This document shows positions 7,842 to 15,639 of a stretch of DNA of 64,000 nucleotides, piece by piece. The notes beneath the pieces are model-generated. The model searched no databases. It saw nothing but the letters and a program-made list of their open reading frames with translations, and was not told the DNA's origin. Source of the stretch: Deltaproteobacteria bacterium. Lineage in GTDB: Bacteria > Myxococcota > UBA727 > VGSZ01. Every line of letters starts with the position of its first letter. Within the stretch, counting starts at the first letter, position 1. The position numbers and the translations under genes are program-made. The stretch is from contig JACOUT010000006.1 of NCBI GenBank assembly GCA_016177705.1, positions 171,155 through 235,154 on the forward strand. Direction: 5' to 3'.

Positions 7842-8530
7842 CAGGTCTTTCCCTTCTTGGCGTCGCCGCCCTTGGCAGGCTTGCCGGCGGGGTCCTTGGC
7901 AGGCGCCTGGGGCGGCAGCGGCTCGAGGCCGAGGCCGGCGCGGATCTCGTTCTCGAGGTTGGCCTTGACCTCGTCGGTGTAGCCGATGTGCACGGTCTTG
8001 ATGGTGCCGGCGTTGTCGAGCATCAACAGGTAGGGCAGGCGCTCGGCCGCGTAGCGCCGCGCCACCACCTGAAAGCGATCGTGCATCACCGGGAACTTGA
8101 CGTTGCTCTTGGCGGCGAGCGCCAGGATCTCGTTCTTCTGCTCGTCGCCCTTGTCGATCGACACCAGCATGATGCCGAGGCCCTGGTCCTTGTAGGCGTC
8201 GTACAGGCGCGCCAGCTCGGGCATCTCCTTCTTGCAGGGGTCGCAGTAGGTCGCGAAGAAGCTCATGACCACGAGCTTCTTCACCTCGGTGGGCGTGGCC
8301 CCGCTCCAGTCGCCCGGGCCCCAGCGCTTGACGGGCTTGGCGGCCTCCCCGACCTTCTGCACGGCGCTGAAGTCGTTGACCACCGGCAGGCGAAACTGCG
8401 GTGCGGCGATGCCGGGCGCGAGGCCGTCGGCCGCCGATGCCCCCTCGGCCTCCGCTGGCGAGGACGCGAGCGCCAACAGCACGGCAAACGAGGCGGCCAG
8501 CGGCGAGAGTAGCGATGTCGATTGCTTCAT
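7841..8530 (-). CDS. TlpA-like exported thioredoxin-fold protein
   Basis: This 229-residue protein has an N-terminal signal peptide (LLSPLAASFAVLLALASSPAEA) and an AhpC/TSA-TlpA thioredoxin fold. The redox motif is CDPC in VVMSFFATYCDPCKKEMPE, and the cis-proline loop is RLPYLLML. The final 30 residues are Lys/Pro/Ala-rich. The family reduces disulphides in the periplasm, for example in cytochrome c maturation or protein repair. The gene overlaps hisS upstream and the secreted-protein gene downstream by one base each (TGATG), so it belongs to the hisS operon; many Cys-containing exported proteins are encoded nearby. The exact partner cannot be told. Confidence 0.86.
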   Translation of the reverse strand: MKQSTSLLSPLAASFAVLLALASSPAEAEGASAADGLAPGIAAPQFRLPVVNDFSAVQKVGEAAKPVKRWGPGDWSGATPTEVKKLVVMSFFATYCDPCKKEMPELARLYDAYKDQGLGIMLVSIDKGDEQKNEILALAAKSNVKFPVMHDRFQVVARRYAAERLPYLLMLDNAGTIKTVHIGYTDEVKANLENEIRAGLGLEPLPPQAPAKDPAGKPAKGGDAKKGKT

Positions 8531-9804
8531 CAGGCTCCTCGGACGGCGCGCGCCAGCTCGTCGGCGGTCATCGGGACGGTTGTGACGCTCCCGGCGGCCA
8601 TGTTCTTCACGCTCACCGTGCCGCGCTCAATCTCGCTCGATCCGACGACGGCAGTAAAGCGCGCCCCCGCACGGTCCGCGTGTCGCATCTGTGCCTTCAC
8701 GCTCCGACCCCGCAGATCGACCTCGACCGCCAGGCCGTCCTTGCGCAGCGCGAACGCCAGCTCGCCGCAGCGCGCGTGGCCTGCCTGGTCGGCGCCGATC
8801 AACATCAACGCTGGCGTCGCCGCGGGCGCCGCCAGTCCGAGCGCGCGCAGCACGAGGACCAGGCGCTCGACCCCGCCGGCGTACCCCACGGCCGGAGTGG
8901 GCCGGCCGCCGAGCTCCGTCACCAGCCCGTCGTAGCGACCGCCGGCGATGACGGTGCTCTGTGCCCCCAGGCCGTGCGAGCCGATCAGCTCGAAGACCGT
9001 GCGCGTGTAGTAGTCGAGCCCGCGCACCAAGAGCGGGTCGATGGAATACGGAATGCCGAGCCGCTCGAGGCCCACCTTGACCGCGTCGAAGTGCGCGCGC
9101 GCGTCGTCGGAGAGGAAGTCGATCGGCTTGGGCGCGTCGGCGCACAGGCGGCGATCACCCTCGTCCTTGCTGTCGAGGATGCGCAGCGGGTTGGTGTGCA
9201 GGCGGCGCTTGCTGTCCTCGGAGAGCGACGCCTCGTGCGGCCGCAGGAAGGCGAGCAGCGCCTCCCGATAGCGCGGGCGGTCGGCGGCGTCCCCGATCGA
9301 CGACAGGTGCAACGCCACGTCGGTGATGCCGAGGCGCGACAACAGCGTGTGCGCGGTGGCGATGACCTCGACGTCGGCGGCCGGCTCGGCGTAGCCGAGC
9401 ACCTCGCAGCCGAGCTGGTGGAACTGCCGGTAGCGACCCGCCTGGGGGCGCTCGTTGCGAAACTGGGGCCCGAGATAGAAGACCTTCCAGTAAGCGTCGG
9501 CGACGATCTTGCCGTTCTCGATCATGGCGCGCACCACGCCGGCGGTGTTCTCGGGGCGCAGGCAGAGCTGCTTGGGTGAGCGCGGGTCGCGGTCGGGGAA
9601 GATGAACATCTCCTTGCCGACGATGTCGGTGCCCTCGCCCACGCCGCGCACGAACAGCTCGGCCTCCTCGACGATGGGCGTGCGGATCTCGCCGAAGCCG
9701 TAGGACAGGAAGACGTCACGCACCGTGCGCTCGAGGTGCCGCCAGGTGGCCAGCTCCTCTTCGAACAGGTCGTTCATGCCCTTGGGGGCGCGCACGGTCT
9801 CCAT
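8530..9804 (-). CDS. hisS: Histidyl-tRNA synthetase
   Basis: This class II aminoacyl-tRNA synthetase charges tRNA-His with histidine. From ATG 9804 it has 424 residues, the same as the E. coli enzyme, beginning METVRAPKGMNDLF. Motif 1 lies around SYGFGEIRTPIVEE and motif 2 around YLGPQFRNERPQAGRYRQFH. The histidine signature regions are LVRGLDYYTRTVFE and SVIAGGRYDGL-like (STVIAGGRYDGLV), and motif 3 is GYAGGVERLVL. The C-terminal anticodon-binding domain starts near ALMLIGADQ. An ATG 45 bases upstream is possible but would add a non-conserved tail. It is the first gene of a five-gene minus-strand operon, divergent from the exported-protein gene at 9895 across 90 bases. Confidence 0.96.
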   Translation of the reverse strand: METVRAPKGMNDLFEEELATWRHLERTVRDVFLSYGFGEIRTPIVEEAELFVRGVGEGTDIVGKEMFIFPDRDPRSPKQLCLRPENTAGVVRAMIENGKIVADAYWKVFYLGPQFRNERPQAGRYRQFHQLGCEVLGYAEPAADVEVIATAHTLLSRLGITDVALHLSSIGDAADRPRYREALLAFLRPHEASLSEDSKRRLHTNPLRILDSKDEGDRRLCADAPKPIDFLSDDARAHFDAVKVGLERLGIPYSIDPLLVRGLDYYTRTVFELIGSHGLGAQSTVIAGGRYDGLVTELGGRPTPAVGYAGGVERLVLVLRALGLAAPAATPALMLIGADQAGHARCGELAFALRKDGLAVEVDLRGRSVKAQMRHADRAGARFTAVVGSSEIERGTVSVKNMAAGSVTTVPMTADELARAVRGA

Positions 9805-9894
9805 GATCACTCCGCTCTCGACGTCGCCGGTGACGTTGGGCCTGGCCATAGCGCGACGACGTGCGCCTCGGAAGCGCCGTGCTACCCTGGCGTC

Positions 9895-10725
9895 ATGCGC
9901 TCGCTGCTGCTCGCCACGTCGATGCTGTGCGCCGCGCCCGCGCTGCCGTGCGATCCGTCGGTGTCGAGCGCCGGCTTCTCCGTCATCCCCGCCGACGGCA
10001 CGCCCGGCGTGCCCACCGACGTGACGCCGTTCGCGGTCGGCGCCGATCTCGAGCTATTGCTGCGGGACGCCTCCGGCAACGACCTGCCGGCGAGCATCGA
10101 GGACATGGTGCTGTCCGGCGTCGGCGGCGTGGAGCTGATGGTGCGCCGCGCGCTGCCGCTCGACGCCATCGCCAGTGGCACCGAGGTGCTGGTGTTCGTC
10201 GACGGCGCCGTGCAGTCCACCTTCACCGTCGGCGAGGCGCCGGCCGCGTCGCCGCCCGCCGGGCCCGAGGCGGTGCTCGACGGCGTGTCCCAGGGGCAGG
10301 GGGGCGCGGACACCTGCGGCAGCTTCGCCACCATCGGCGTCGCCGGCGAGGACGCGGCTTTCTTCATCGGCGTGGTCGACGGCCAGCCGACCGTGGGCGC
10401 GCGTGCACGTTGGGACGGCGCCACCTCCTCGGACCAGCTCTACGTCTTCGCCGAGGGGCAGCACACGGTCAACGTCGCGGGCGTCGACTTCGCCGGGCGC
10501 GTGGGCGCGGCGGTGCCGGTGGAGATCGACGTGCCGGCCGCGCTCGCGTGCGCGTGCGCGTCGTCGGCACGGGGCGCCGCGCCGTGGGCAGCGCTGCTGT
10601 CGGTGCTCGCTCCGGCCTTGTTCCCTCGGCGTTTCGGCCAGCGGCGGCTCGCCCAACGGGCGCCGGCCAGCGGACCATCGGACCCGACACCCGATCGCCG
10701 TTTCCGCCGGGGAGCACTACAGTGA
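9895..10725 (+). CDS. Exported protein with MYXO-CTERM-like C-terminal segment
   Basis: From ATG 9895 the protein has 276 residues. It has a signal peptide (MRSLLLATSMLCAAPALP) and beta-sandwich-like regions with no named family (CDPSVSSAGFSVIPADG, EDMVLSGVGGVELMVRRALP). Near the C-terminus a Cys pair (ACACASS), a short hydrophobic stretch (PWAALLSVLAPALF) and basic residues (PRR) look like the tripartite MYXO-CTERM sorting signal of Myxococcota. Unlike typical signals, about 30 further residues rich in Arg and Pro follow. Upstream in-frame starts are not supported, because the signal peptide begins here. Confidence 0.7.
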   Translation: MRSLLLATSMLCAAPALPCDPSVSSAGFSVIPADGTPGVPTDVTPFAVGADLELLLRDASGNDLPASIEDMVLSGVGGVELMVRRALPLDAIASGTEVLVFVDGAVQSTFTVGEAPAASPPAGPEAVLDGVSQGQGGADTCGSFATIGVAGEDAAFFIGVVDGQPTVGARARWDGATSSDQLYVFAEGQHTVNVAGVDFAGRVGAAVPVEIDVPAALACACASSARGAAPWAALLSVLAPALFPRRFGQRRLAQRAPASGPSDPTPDRRFRRGALQ

Positions 10726-10761
10726 GCCCGCCCTGCCTCGACCTGTCGTCAAGGAGTCACC

Positions 10762-11274
10762 GTGTCCGTCTGCCCTCGTAGCGTGCTCGTGGCTCTCGCG
10801 CTCGTGACCCAAGGCGCGTGCGCCACTACCATGCAGATCGAGTCGAGCCCGTCGGGCGCCGAGGTCACCTATGAGGGCAAGCCCGTCGGCACGACGCCGA
10901 TGGCGCTCGACGTTCCTGCGGGTGGCATGGGCTCGTCCGTCGAGCTGACCCTCAAGAAGGGGGCGCTGCAGAAGACGGTTACGGTGCAGCGCTCGGAGAT
11001 CGACTGGCTCGGCGCCGGTATCGGCGCCGGTGCGGACACCGCGGCGTGCCTCGCCATCGGCGTCGGGAGCACCGCGGTGAGCTTCATCTTCCCCCTGTGC
11101 GGGTTCCTCGCATGCGTGGCACCTGCGGCCTACCTCGAGCTGCCCGTGCAGATCTTCCTGATCGGCTTCCGCGCGCCCGACAAGCTCAGCGTGACACTCG
11201 AGCCGTCCACCGGACGGCCCCCGGTCGGCGTACCCATCGAAGGCACACCGCCGCCGACCAACTACGGTTACTGA
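10762..11274 (+). CDS. PEGA-domain putative lipoprotein
   Basis: This 170-residue protein starts at GTG 10762 behind an AAGGAG ribosome site five bases away. A signal peptide ends at TQGAC (a poor lipobox, since Gln sits at -3). A PEGA-type domain follows (MQIESSPSGAEVTYEGKPVGTTP), a surface-associated fold common in Myxococcota. Then comes a hydrophobic stretch (ACLAIGVGSTAVSFIFPLCGFLACVAP) that could span a membrane, and a Pro-rich end. The same architecture occurs in proteins that build on PEGA repeats at the envelope; the function is unknown. It converges with hisC-cmk after 5 bases. Confidence 0.75.
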   Translation: MSVCPRSVLVALALVTQGACATTMQIESSPSGAEVTYEGKPVGTTPMALDVPAGGMGSSVELTLKKGALQKTVTVQRSEIDWLGAGIGAGADTAACLAIGVGSTAVSFIFPLCGFLACVAPAAYLELPVQIFLIGFRAPDKLSVTLEPSTGRPPVGVPIEGTPPPTNYGY

Positions 11275-11279
11275 ATTGC

Positions 11280-13088
11280 TCAGCCGGCCCGGTGCAGCAG
11301 CGCCAGGATGGCGTTGGTGACCTCGTCGAGGGTCTTGCCGGTGGTGTCGACGACGACGGCGTCGGCCGCGGGCTTGAGCGGCGCCGCGGCGCGCTCGCTG
11401 TCCTGCCGGTCGCGCTGCACGATCTCGGCGTGCACCTTGTCGAATGGCTCCTGGTGGCCCTTCTCCTCGAGCTCCTTCATGCGTCGGCGCGCGCGCTCCT
11501 CGGGCGAGGCGGTGACGAACGCCTTCACCAGGGCGTCAGGAAACACCACGGTGCCGATGTCCCGGCCCTCGAGCACGGCGCCGGGAGCGCGCCGGCCGAG
11601 CTGGCGCTGCAGCTCGAGTAGCGCGCCGCGCACCTGCGGGTGCCTGCTCACCGCCGACGACGCGGCGCTGGCCTCGGGCGTGCGGATCGCCTGCGACACG
11701 TCCTCGTCGCCGAGGAAGACGCGGTTCTGCCCGCCCTGCCATTGAAACCGCAAGCTCACGCTCAGCTCGGCGGCGATGACGCCGAGCTTGTCGCCGTCGT
11801 CGACCGAGACGCCGCGGCGCAGCGCCACCAGCCCGACGGAACGATAGATGGCGCCGGTGTCGACGAGCGCGAGTCCGGAGCGCTCGGCCACCAGCTTGGC
11901 TACCGTGCTCTTGCCGGCGCCTGCCGGGCCGTCGAGCGCGACGATCAGCGGCTTGGTCAGGCGGCGCCTGCGTTGCGCCAGCAGGTCGTCGATGGCCGCC
12001 AGCAGGCGCTGGTTCTCCGCGGCCTTGCCGACGGTGACGCGTACGTGCCGCGTGAGCCCGTAGTTGGCCACCGGCCGCACGATGACGCCGCGGCGCAGCA
12101 GCGCGTCGTTGAGCGCCGGTACCTCGGGCAGGTCGCCCTGCACCTCGGCGAGCAGGAAGTTGCCGACCGACGGCGTCACCGAGAAGCCGTGCTCGGTGAG
12201 ACCGCGCGCCAAGCGCGGCAGCTCGGCCGCGTTGTGGGCGCGCGCCGCGTCGACGTGCGCCGCGTCGTCGAGCGCGGCCAGCGCCGCCACCTGTGCCGCC
12301 GCCGAGGTGTTGAAGGGATCGCGCAGGCGGTCGAGCACCAGGGCGATCTCGGGGTCGGCCACGGCGTAGCCGATGCGCAGCGACGCAAGGCCGTAGATCT
12401 TGGAGAAGGTGCGAAGCACCACGGTGCGCGGCCGGCGCTGCACCCACGCCATGCCGTTTGGGTAGGCCGGGTCGACGACGTACTCGGCGTACGCCTCGTC
12501 GAGCACCACCACCACGTCGGCCGGCAACTCGGCGAAGAACGCGTCGAGCTGCGCCGTCGTCAGCATGCGGCCGGTCGGGTTGTTCGGGTTGGCGACGTAG
12601 AGGAGCTTGATGGCCGGGTCGGCGGCGGCCGCGCGCGCGAGCGCCGGCAGGTCGTAGCCGAGCGTGGCGTCGAGCGGCACGGCGACCTCGGGTACGCCCT
12701 GCGCGCGCGCCACGATGCGGTAGCAGACGAAGCTCGGCCACGCGTTCAACAGCTTGTCGCCCGGCCCGAGCAAGGCGCGCCCGAGCAGCGTGATCAGCTC
12801 GTTGGTGCCGTTGCCGAGCACGATCTGCTTGGCGGTGACGCCGTGGGCGCGGTGCAGCTCGACGAGCCGCTCCTTGAGATAGAAGCCGCCGGCGTCGGGG
12901 TAGAGGTGGCCGTGCGAGAGATATGCGCGCAGCGCCTCGACCGCCTTGGGGGATGGCCCGAGGCAGTTCTCGTTCGACGCCAGCTTGGCGACGTCGTGCA
13001 CGCCGTACTCGCGCTCGGTCTCCTCGATGGGCTTGCCCGGCACGTAGGGCAACAACGACGACAAATGGGGCGCGAACAGCGGACGCAT
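11280..13088 (-). CDS. Fusion: histidinol-phosphate aminotransferase (HisC) - cytidylate kinase (Cmk)
   Basis: This is one uninterrupted 602-residue frame. Residues 1 to about 370 form a PLP aminotransferase of the HisC type: ASNENCLGPS, NPNNPTGRML, DEAYAEYV, and Lys230 in RTFSKIYGLASLRIGY for the Schiff base. After a short basic linker (AQRRRRLTKP) comes a complete cytidylate kinase: P-loop GPAGAGKS at 387-394, DTGAIYRS, LEGRDIGTVVFPDA, RRRMKELEEKG and QRDRQDSER. The first half would make histidinol phosphate or act as an aromatic aminotransferase; the second phosphorylates CMP/dCMP. Both catalytic sets look intact. It follows miaA after 9 bases and is last in a long minus-strand run. Confidence 0.93.
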   Translation of the reverse strand: MRPLFAPHLSSLLPYVPGKPIEETEREYGVHDVAKLASNENCLGPSPKAVEALRAYLSHGHLYPDAGGFYLKERLVELHRAHGVTAKQIVLGNGTNELITLLGRALLGPGDKLLNAWPSFVCYRIVARAQGVPEVAVPLDATLGYDLPALARAAAADPAIKLLYVANPNNPTGRMLTTAQLDAFFAELPADVVVVLDEAYAEYVVDPAYPNGMAWVQRRPRTVVLRTFSKIYGLASLRIGYAVADPEIALVLDRLRDPFNTSAAAQVAALAALDDAAHVDAARAHNAAELPRLARGLTEHGFSVTPSVGNFLLAEVQGDLPEVPALNDALLRRGVIVRPVANYGLTRHVRVTVGKAAENQRLLAAIDDLLAQRRRRLTKPLIVALDGPAGAGKSTVAKLVAERSGLALVDTGAIYRSVGLVALRRGVSVDDGDKLGVIAAELSVSLRFQWQGGQNRVFLGDEDVSQAIRTPEASAASSAVSRHPQVRGALLELQRQLGRRAPGAVLEGRDIGTVVFPDALVKAFVTASPEERARRRMKELEEKGHQEPFDKVHAEIVQRDRQDSERAAAPLKPAADAVVVDTTGKTLDEVTNAILALLHRAG

Positions 13089-13097
13089 CGGGCGCCA

Positions 13098-13844
13098 TTA
13101 CCGGGGATTGTGCTCGTCGGGAAGCCCCACTCGCTCGGGCGCCGACCACCACGGCTCCTTCTTGAACCAGGTGCGCTGGCGGCGCGCGTATTGACGCGAG
13201 CGGAGCGCAGTGCGCGCCACCGCCTCGTCGAGCGAGAGCGCGCCGTCGGCGAGCACGAGCGCCTCGGCGGTGCCGATAGTCTGCAGCAGGGCGTGCTCGG
13301 GCGGCAGGCGCGCGCGCAGCGCCAGCGCCTCCTCGACAATGCCGCGCTCGAACATGCGCGCGGCGCGCTCGCGCAGACGCGGCTCGAGCAGGTCGAGGGT
13401 GGCGTCGACCAGCAGGTAGCGCGCGTCGCGCGCCTGCGGCCGCGGCGGTCGCCGTAGGAACGCCGCCATGTCGCGCGCCGGCTCGTCGGGCCGACGCGGC
13501 GCGTCCAGGCCGAAGCGCCAGGCGCGCAGGTACAGGCCGGTGCCGCCGACCAGCACCGCCACTTTGTCGCGGGCCACCACGTCGGCGACGAGCTGGTCGG
13601 TCATGTCGACGAAGCGCCCGGCGCTCATGGGCGCGCCGGCCGGGTCGAGCACGCCGTAGCCGTGGTGCGGCACGCGCGCGCGCTCCTCCGCCGTGGGCGC
13701 GGCGGTGGCGATCGGCAGACCTGCGTACACCTGCCGGCTGTCGGCGCACACGATCTCGCCGTCGAGTTGCAGCGCGACCTCGAGCGCGAGCGCGCTCTTG
13801 CCCGCGGCGGTGGGCCCGCCGATGACGACGACGCGCGCGCTCAT
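13098..13844 (-). CDS. miaA: tRNA dimethylallyltransferase MiaA, internally shortened
   Basis: MiaA adds dimethylallyl to A37 of tRNAs that read UNN codons. This copy has 248 residues, against about 300-316 usual. The N-terminal part is normal: P-loop GPTAAGKS (10-17), ADSRQVYAGLPIATAAPT, and GGTGLYLRA at 100. The next about 36 residues replace the usual about 75-90, and the DxxRxxRALEV helix of the insertion (swinging) domain is missing. The C-terminal tRNA-binding pattern is present (TRSRQYARRQRTWFKK-like, at ALRSRQYARRQRTWFKK). The ATG at 13844 overlaps the TGA of mutL (ATGA). The order mutL-miaA is conserved in many bacteria, which supports the identification. Confidence 0.88.
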   Translation of the reverse strand: MSARVVVIGGPTAAGKSALALEVALQLDGEIVCADSRQVYAGLPIATAAPTAEERARVPHHGYGVLDPAGAPMSAGRFVDMTDQLVADVVARDKVAVLVGGTGLYLRAWRFGLDAPRRPDEPARDMAAFLRRPPRPQARDARYLLVDATLDLLEPRLRERAARMFERGIVEEALALRARLPPEHALLQTIGTAEALVLADGALSLDEAVARTALRSRQYARRQRTWFKKEPWWSAPERVGLPDEHNPR

Positions 13845-15628
13845 CGGCGGTCGAACCAGCCGGCCAGCTCGTGGAAGCGCAGCGTGCGCACCACCGGGCG
13901 GCCGTGCGGGCAGTGGGCGCCGAGGTCGATGGCGTCGAGGTCGCGCAGAAGCGCGCGCACGCCGTCCGGCGACAGCGTGTCGCCGGCGCGCACCGCGGCG
14001 TGACAGGCGAGCCGCGCGCACAGCGCGTCGAGGCGATCGTCGAGCGCGCCCGCGCTGCCCTGACGCGCCAGCTCGGCGAGCGCGTCGCGCGCGATCAGCT
14101 CGGCGCGCTTGGCGGACAGGCCGGGCGGCAGCGCCTTGATGAGCGCGGTGCGGGGGCCGAAGGGCTCGAGCACCAGGCCGTGACGCTCGAGCAGCGCGCG
14201 CGCTGCGTCGTCGTCGAGCGCGGCCAGCTCGAGGGAGGTCAGCTCGAGCTGCAGCGGCACCAACAGCGGCTGCGACGGCGCGTCCTCTTGCGATCGCCGC
14301 GCGCGCAGCCGCTCGAACACCACGCGCTCGTGGGCCGCGTGCTGGTCGATCAGCACCATGCCGTCGGGCCCGTCGAGCACCAGATAGGTGCCGCCCACCT
14401 GGCCGACCACGCGCAGCGAGGAGAACGAGGCAGCGCTGCCGGTGCCGGCGCTCGGCAGCGGTAGGCCGCGCGCACCGAGCGCGCCGGGCGCGACCATGGG
14501 CGCGGCGCGCGACCACGTCGACACAGCGGGCGGCGCGGTCACGGGCGTGAACGCCGCGGAGGTCGCCTGCGACGGCAACGTGAAGACGCGTGCTGGCGGC
14601 GCGCTCTTGAGCCAGGGCGTGCGCGCCAAGAAGTCGGACAACAGCGAGATGATCTGACCGTGCACGCCGCGCGGATCGGCGAAGCGCACCTCGGCCTTCC
14701 TCGGGTGCACGTTGACGTCGACCAGCTCGGGGTCGATCGTGACGTCGAGCGCCACGATTGGCTGCCGTCCCACCTCGAGCAGCGTGCGAAAGGCGGTGCG
14801 CACCGCCATCACCAGGCCGCGATCGGTGACCGGACGACGGTTGACCGAGACGTGCACGCCCGCCAGGTCGCGCCTGGTCTCGAGCGGCGCCACCACGTGG
14901 CCGGCGAGCGTGAGCAGTTCGGCGGCGGCGACGAACGGGTACAAGAGCGGGCGCACGTGCTTGCCGAGGCAGCCGACGGCGCGCTCGACGCGCAGCGGGT
15001 GCTCGGGGGCGGCCCCTTCGGGCGCCGCCGGCAGATCGAGCGCGGTCTTGCCGTCGACCACCAGGCGAAAGCCCACCGAGGGCAGCGACAGCGCGCCCGA
15101 GGCGACCGCGTCTTCGATGTAGCCGGCCTCGGTGCGCGCGGCCTTGAGGAACTTCTTGCGCGCCGGCGTGTTGAAGAACAGCTCGTCGACGTCGACGCGC
15201 GTGCCCGGCGGCGCGCCCGCCTCGCCCACCTTGGTGACGCGCCCGCCCTCCACCTGCACCTGGTGCGCTGCTTGGGTGCTCGACGGCCGCGTGGTCAGGG
15301 TCACCTTGGCCACCGACGCGATGGCGGCGAGCGCTTCGCCGCGAAAGCCGAAGGTGTGCAGACGGCGCAGGTCATCGGCGACCCGCAGCTTGCTCGTGGC
15401 GTGGCGCGAGAAGCACAAGACCGCGTCGTCGGCCGCCATGCCACCACCGTCGTCGACGACGGTGATGCGCTCGAGGCCGCCGCCCTGCACGTGCACGTCC
15501 ACCTGGCGCGCGCCCGCGTCGAGCGCGTTCTCGATCAGCTCCTTGACCACGCTGGCGGGCCGCTCCACCACCTCGCCGGCCGCGATCTGGTCGGCGACGG
15601 CGCTGTCGAGGACGTGAATGGCACCCAC
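13841..15628 (-). CDS. mutL: DNA mismatch repair protein MutL
   Basis: From GTG 15628 the protein has 595 residues. The N-terminal GHKL ATPase is complete: DQIAAGEVVERPASVVKEL, ENALDAGA, DDGGGM, FRGEALAAIASV and FFNTPARKKFL. The C-terminal domain carries the endonuclease motif DQHA-x2-E-x4-E (DQHAAHERVVFE) together with ACHAAVRAG and CPHGRP, so this is the nicking type of MutL found in organisms without MutH. The middle linker is Pro/Ala/Ser-rich. The start is chosen because conserved sequence begins at IHVLDSAVADQIAAGE and the gene upstream ends 11 bases before. Confidence 0.95.
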   Translation of the reverse strand: MGAIHVLDSAVADQIAAGEVVERPASVVKELIENALDAGARQVDVHVQGGGLERITVVDDGGGMAADDAVLCFSRHATSKLRVADDLRRLHTFGFRGEALAAIASVAKVTLTTRPSSTQAAHQVQVEGGRVTKVGEAGAPPGTRVDVDELFFNTPARKKFLKAARTEAGYIEDAVASGALSLPSVGFRLVVDGKTALDLPAAPEGAAPEHPLRVERAVGCLGKHVRPLLYPFVAAAELLTLAGHVVAPLETRRDLAGVHVSVNRRPVTDRGLVMAVRTAFRTLLEVGRQPIVALDVTIDPELVDVNVHPRKAEVRFADPRGVHGQIISLLSDFLARTPWLKSAPPARVFTLPSQATSAAFTPVTAPPAVSTWSRAAPMVAPGALGARGLPLPSAGTGSAASFSSLRVVGQVGGTYLVLDGPDGMVLIDQHAAHERVVFERLRARRSQEDAPSQPLLVPLQLELTSLELAALDDDAARALLERHGLVLEPFGPRTALIKALPPGLSAKRAELIARDALAELARQGSAGALDDRLDALCARLACHAAVRAGDTLSPDGVRALLRDLDAIDLGAHCPHGRPVVRTLRFHELAGWFDRR

Positions 15629-15639
15629 GACGAGCGTCC

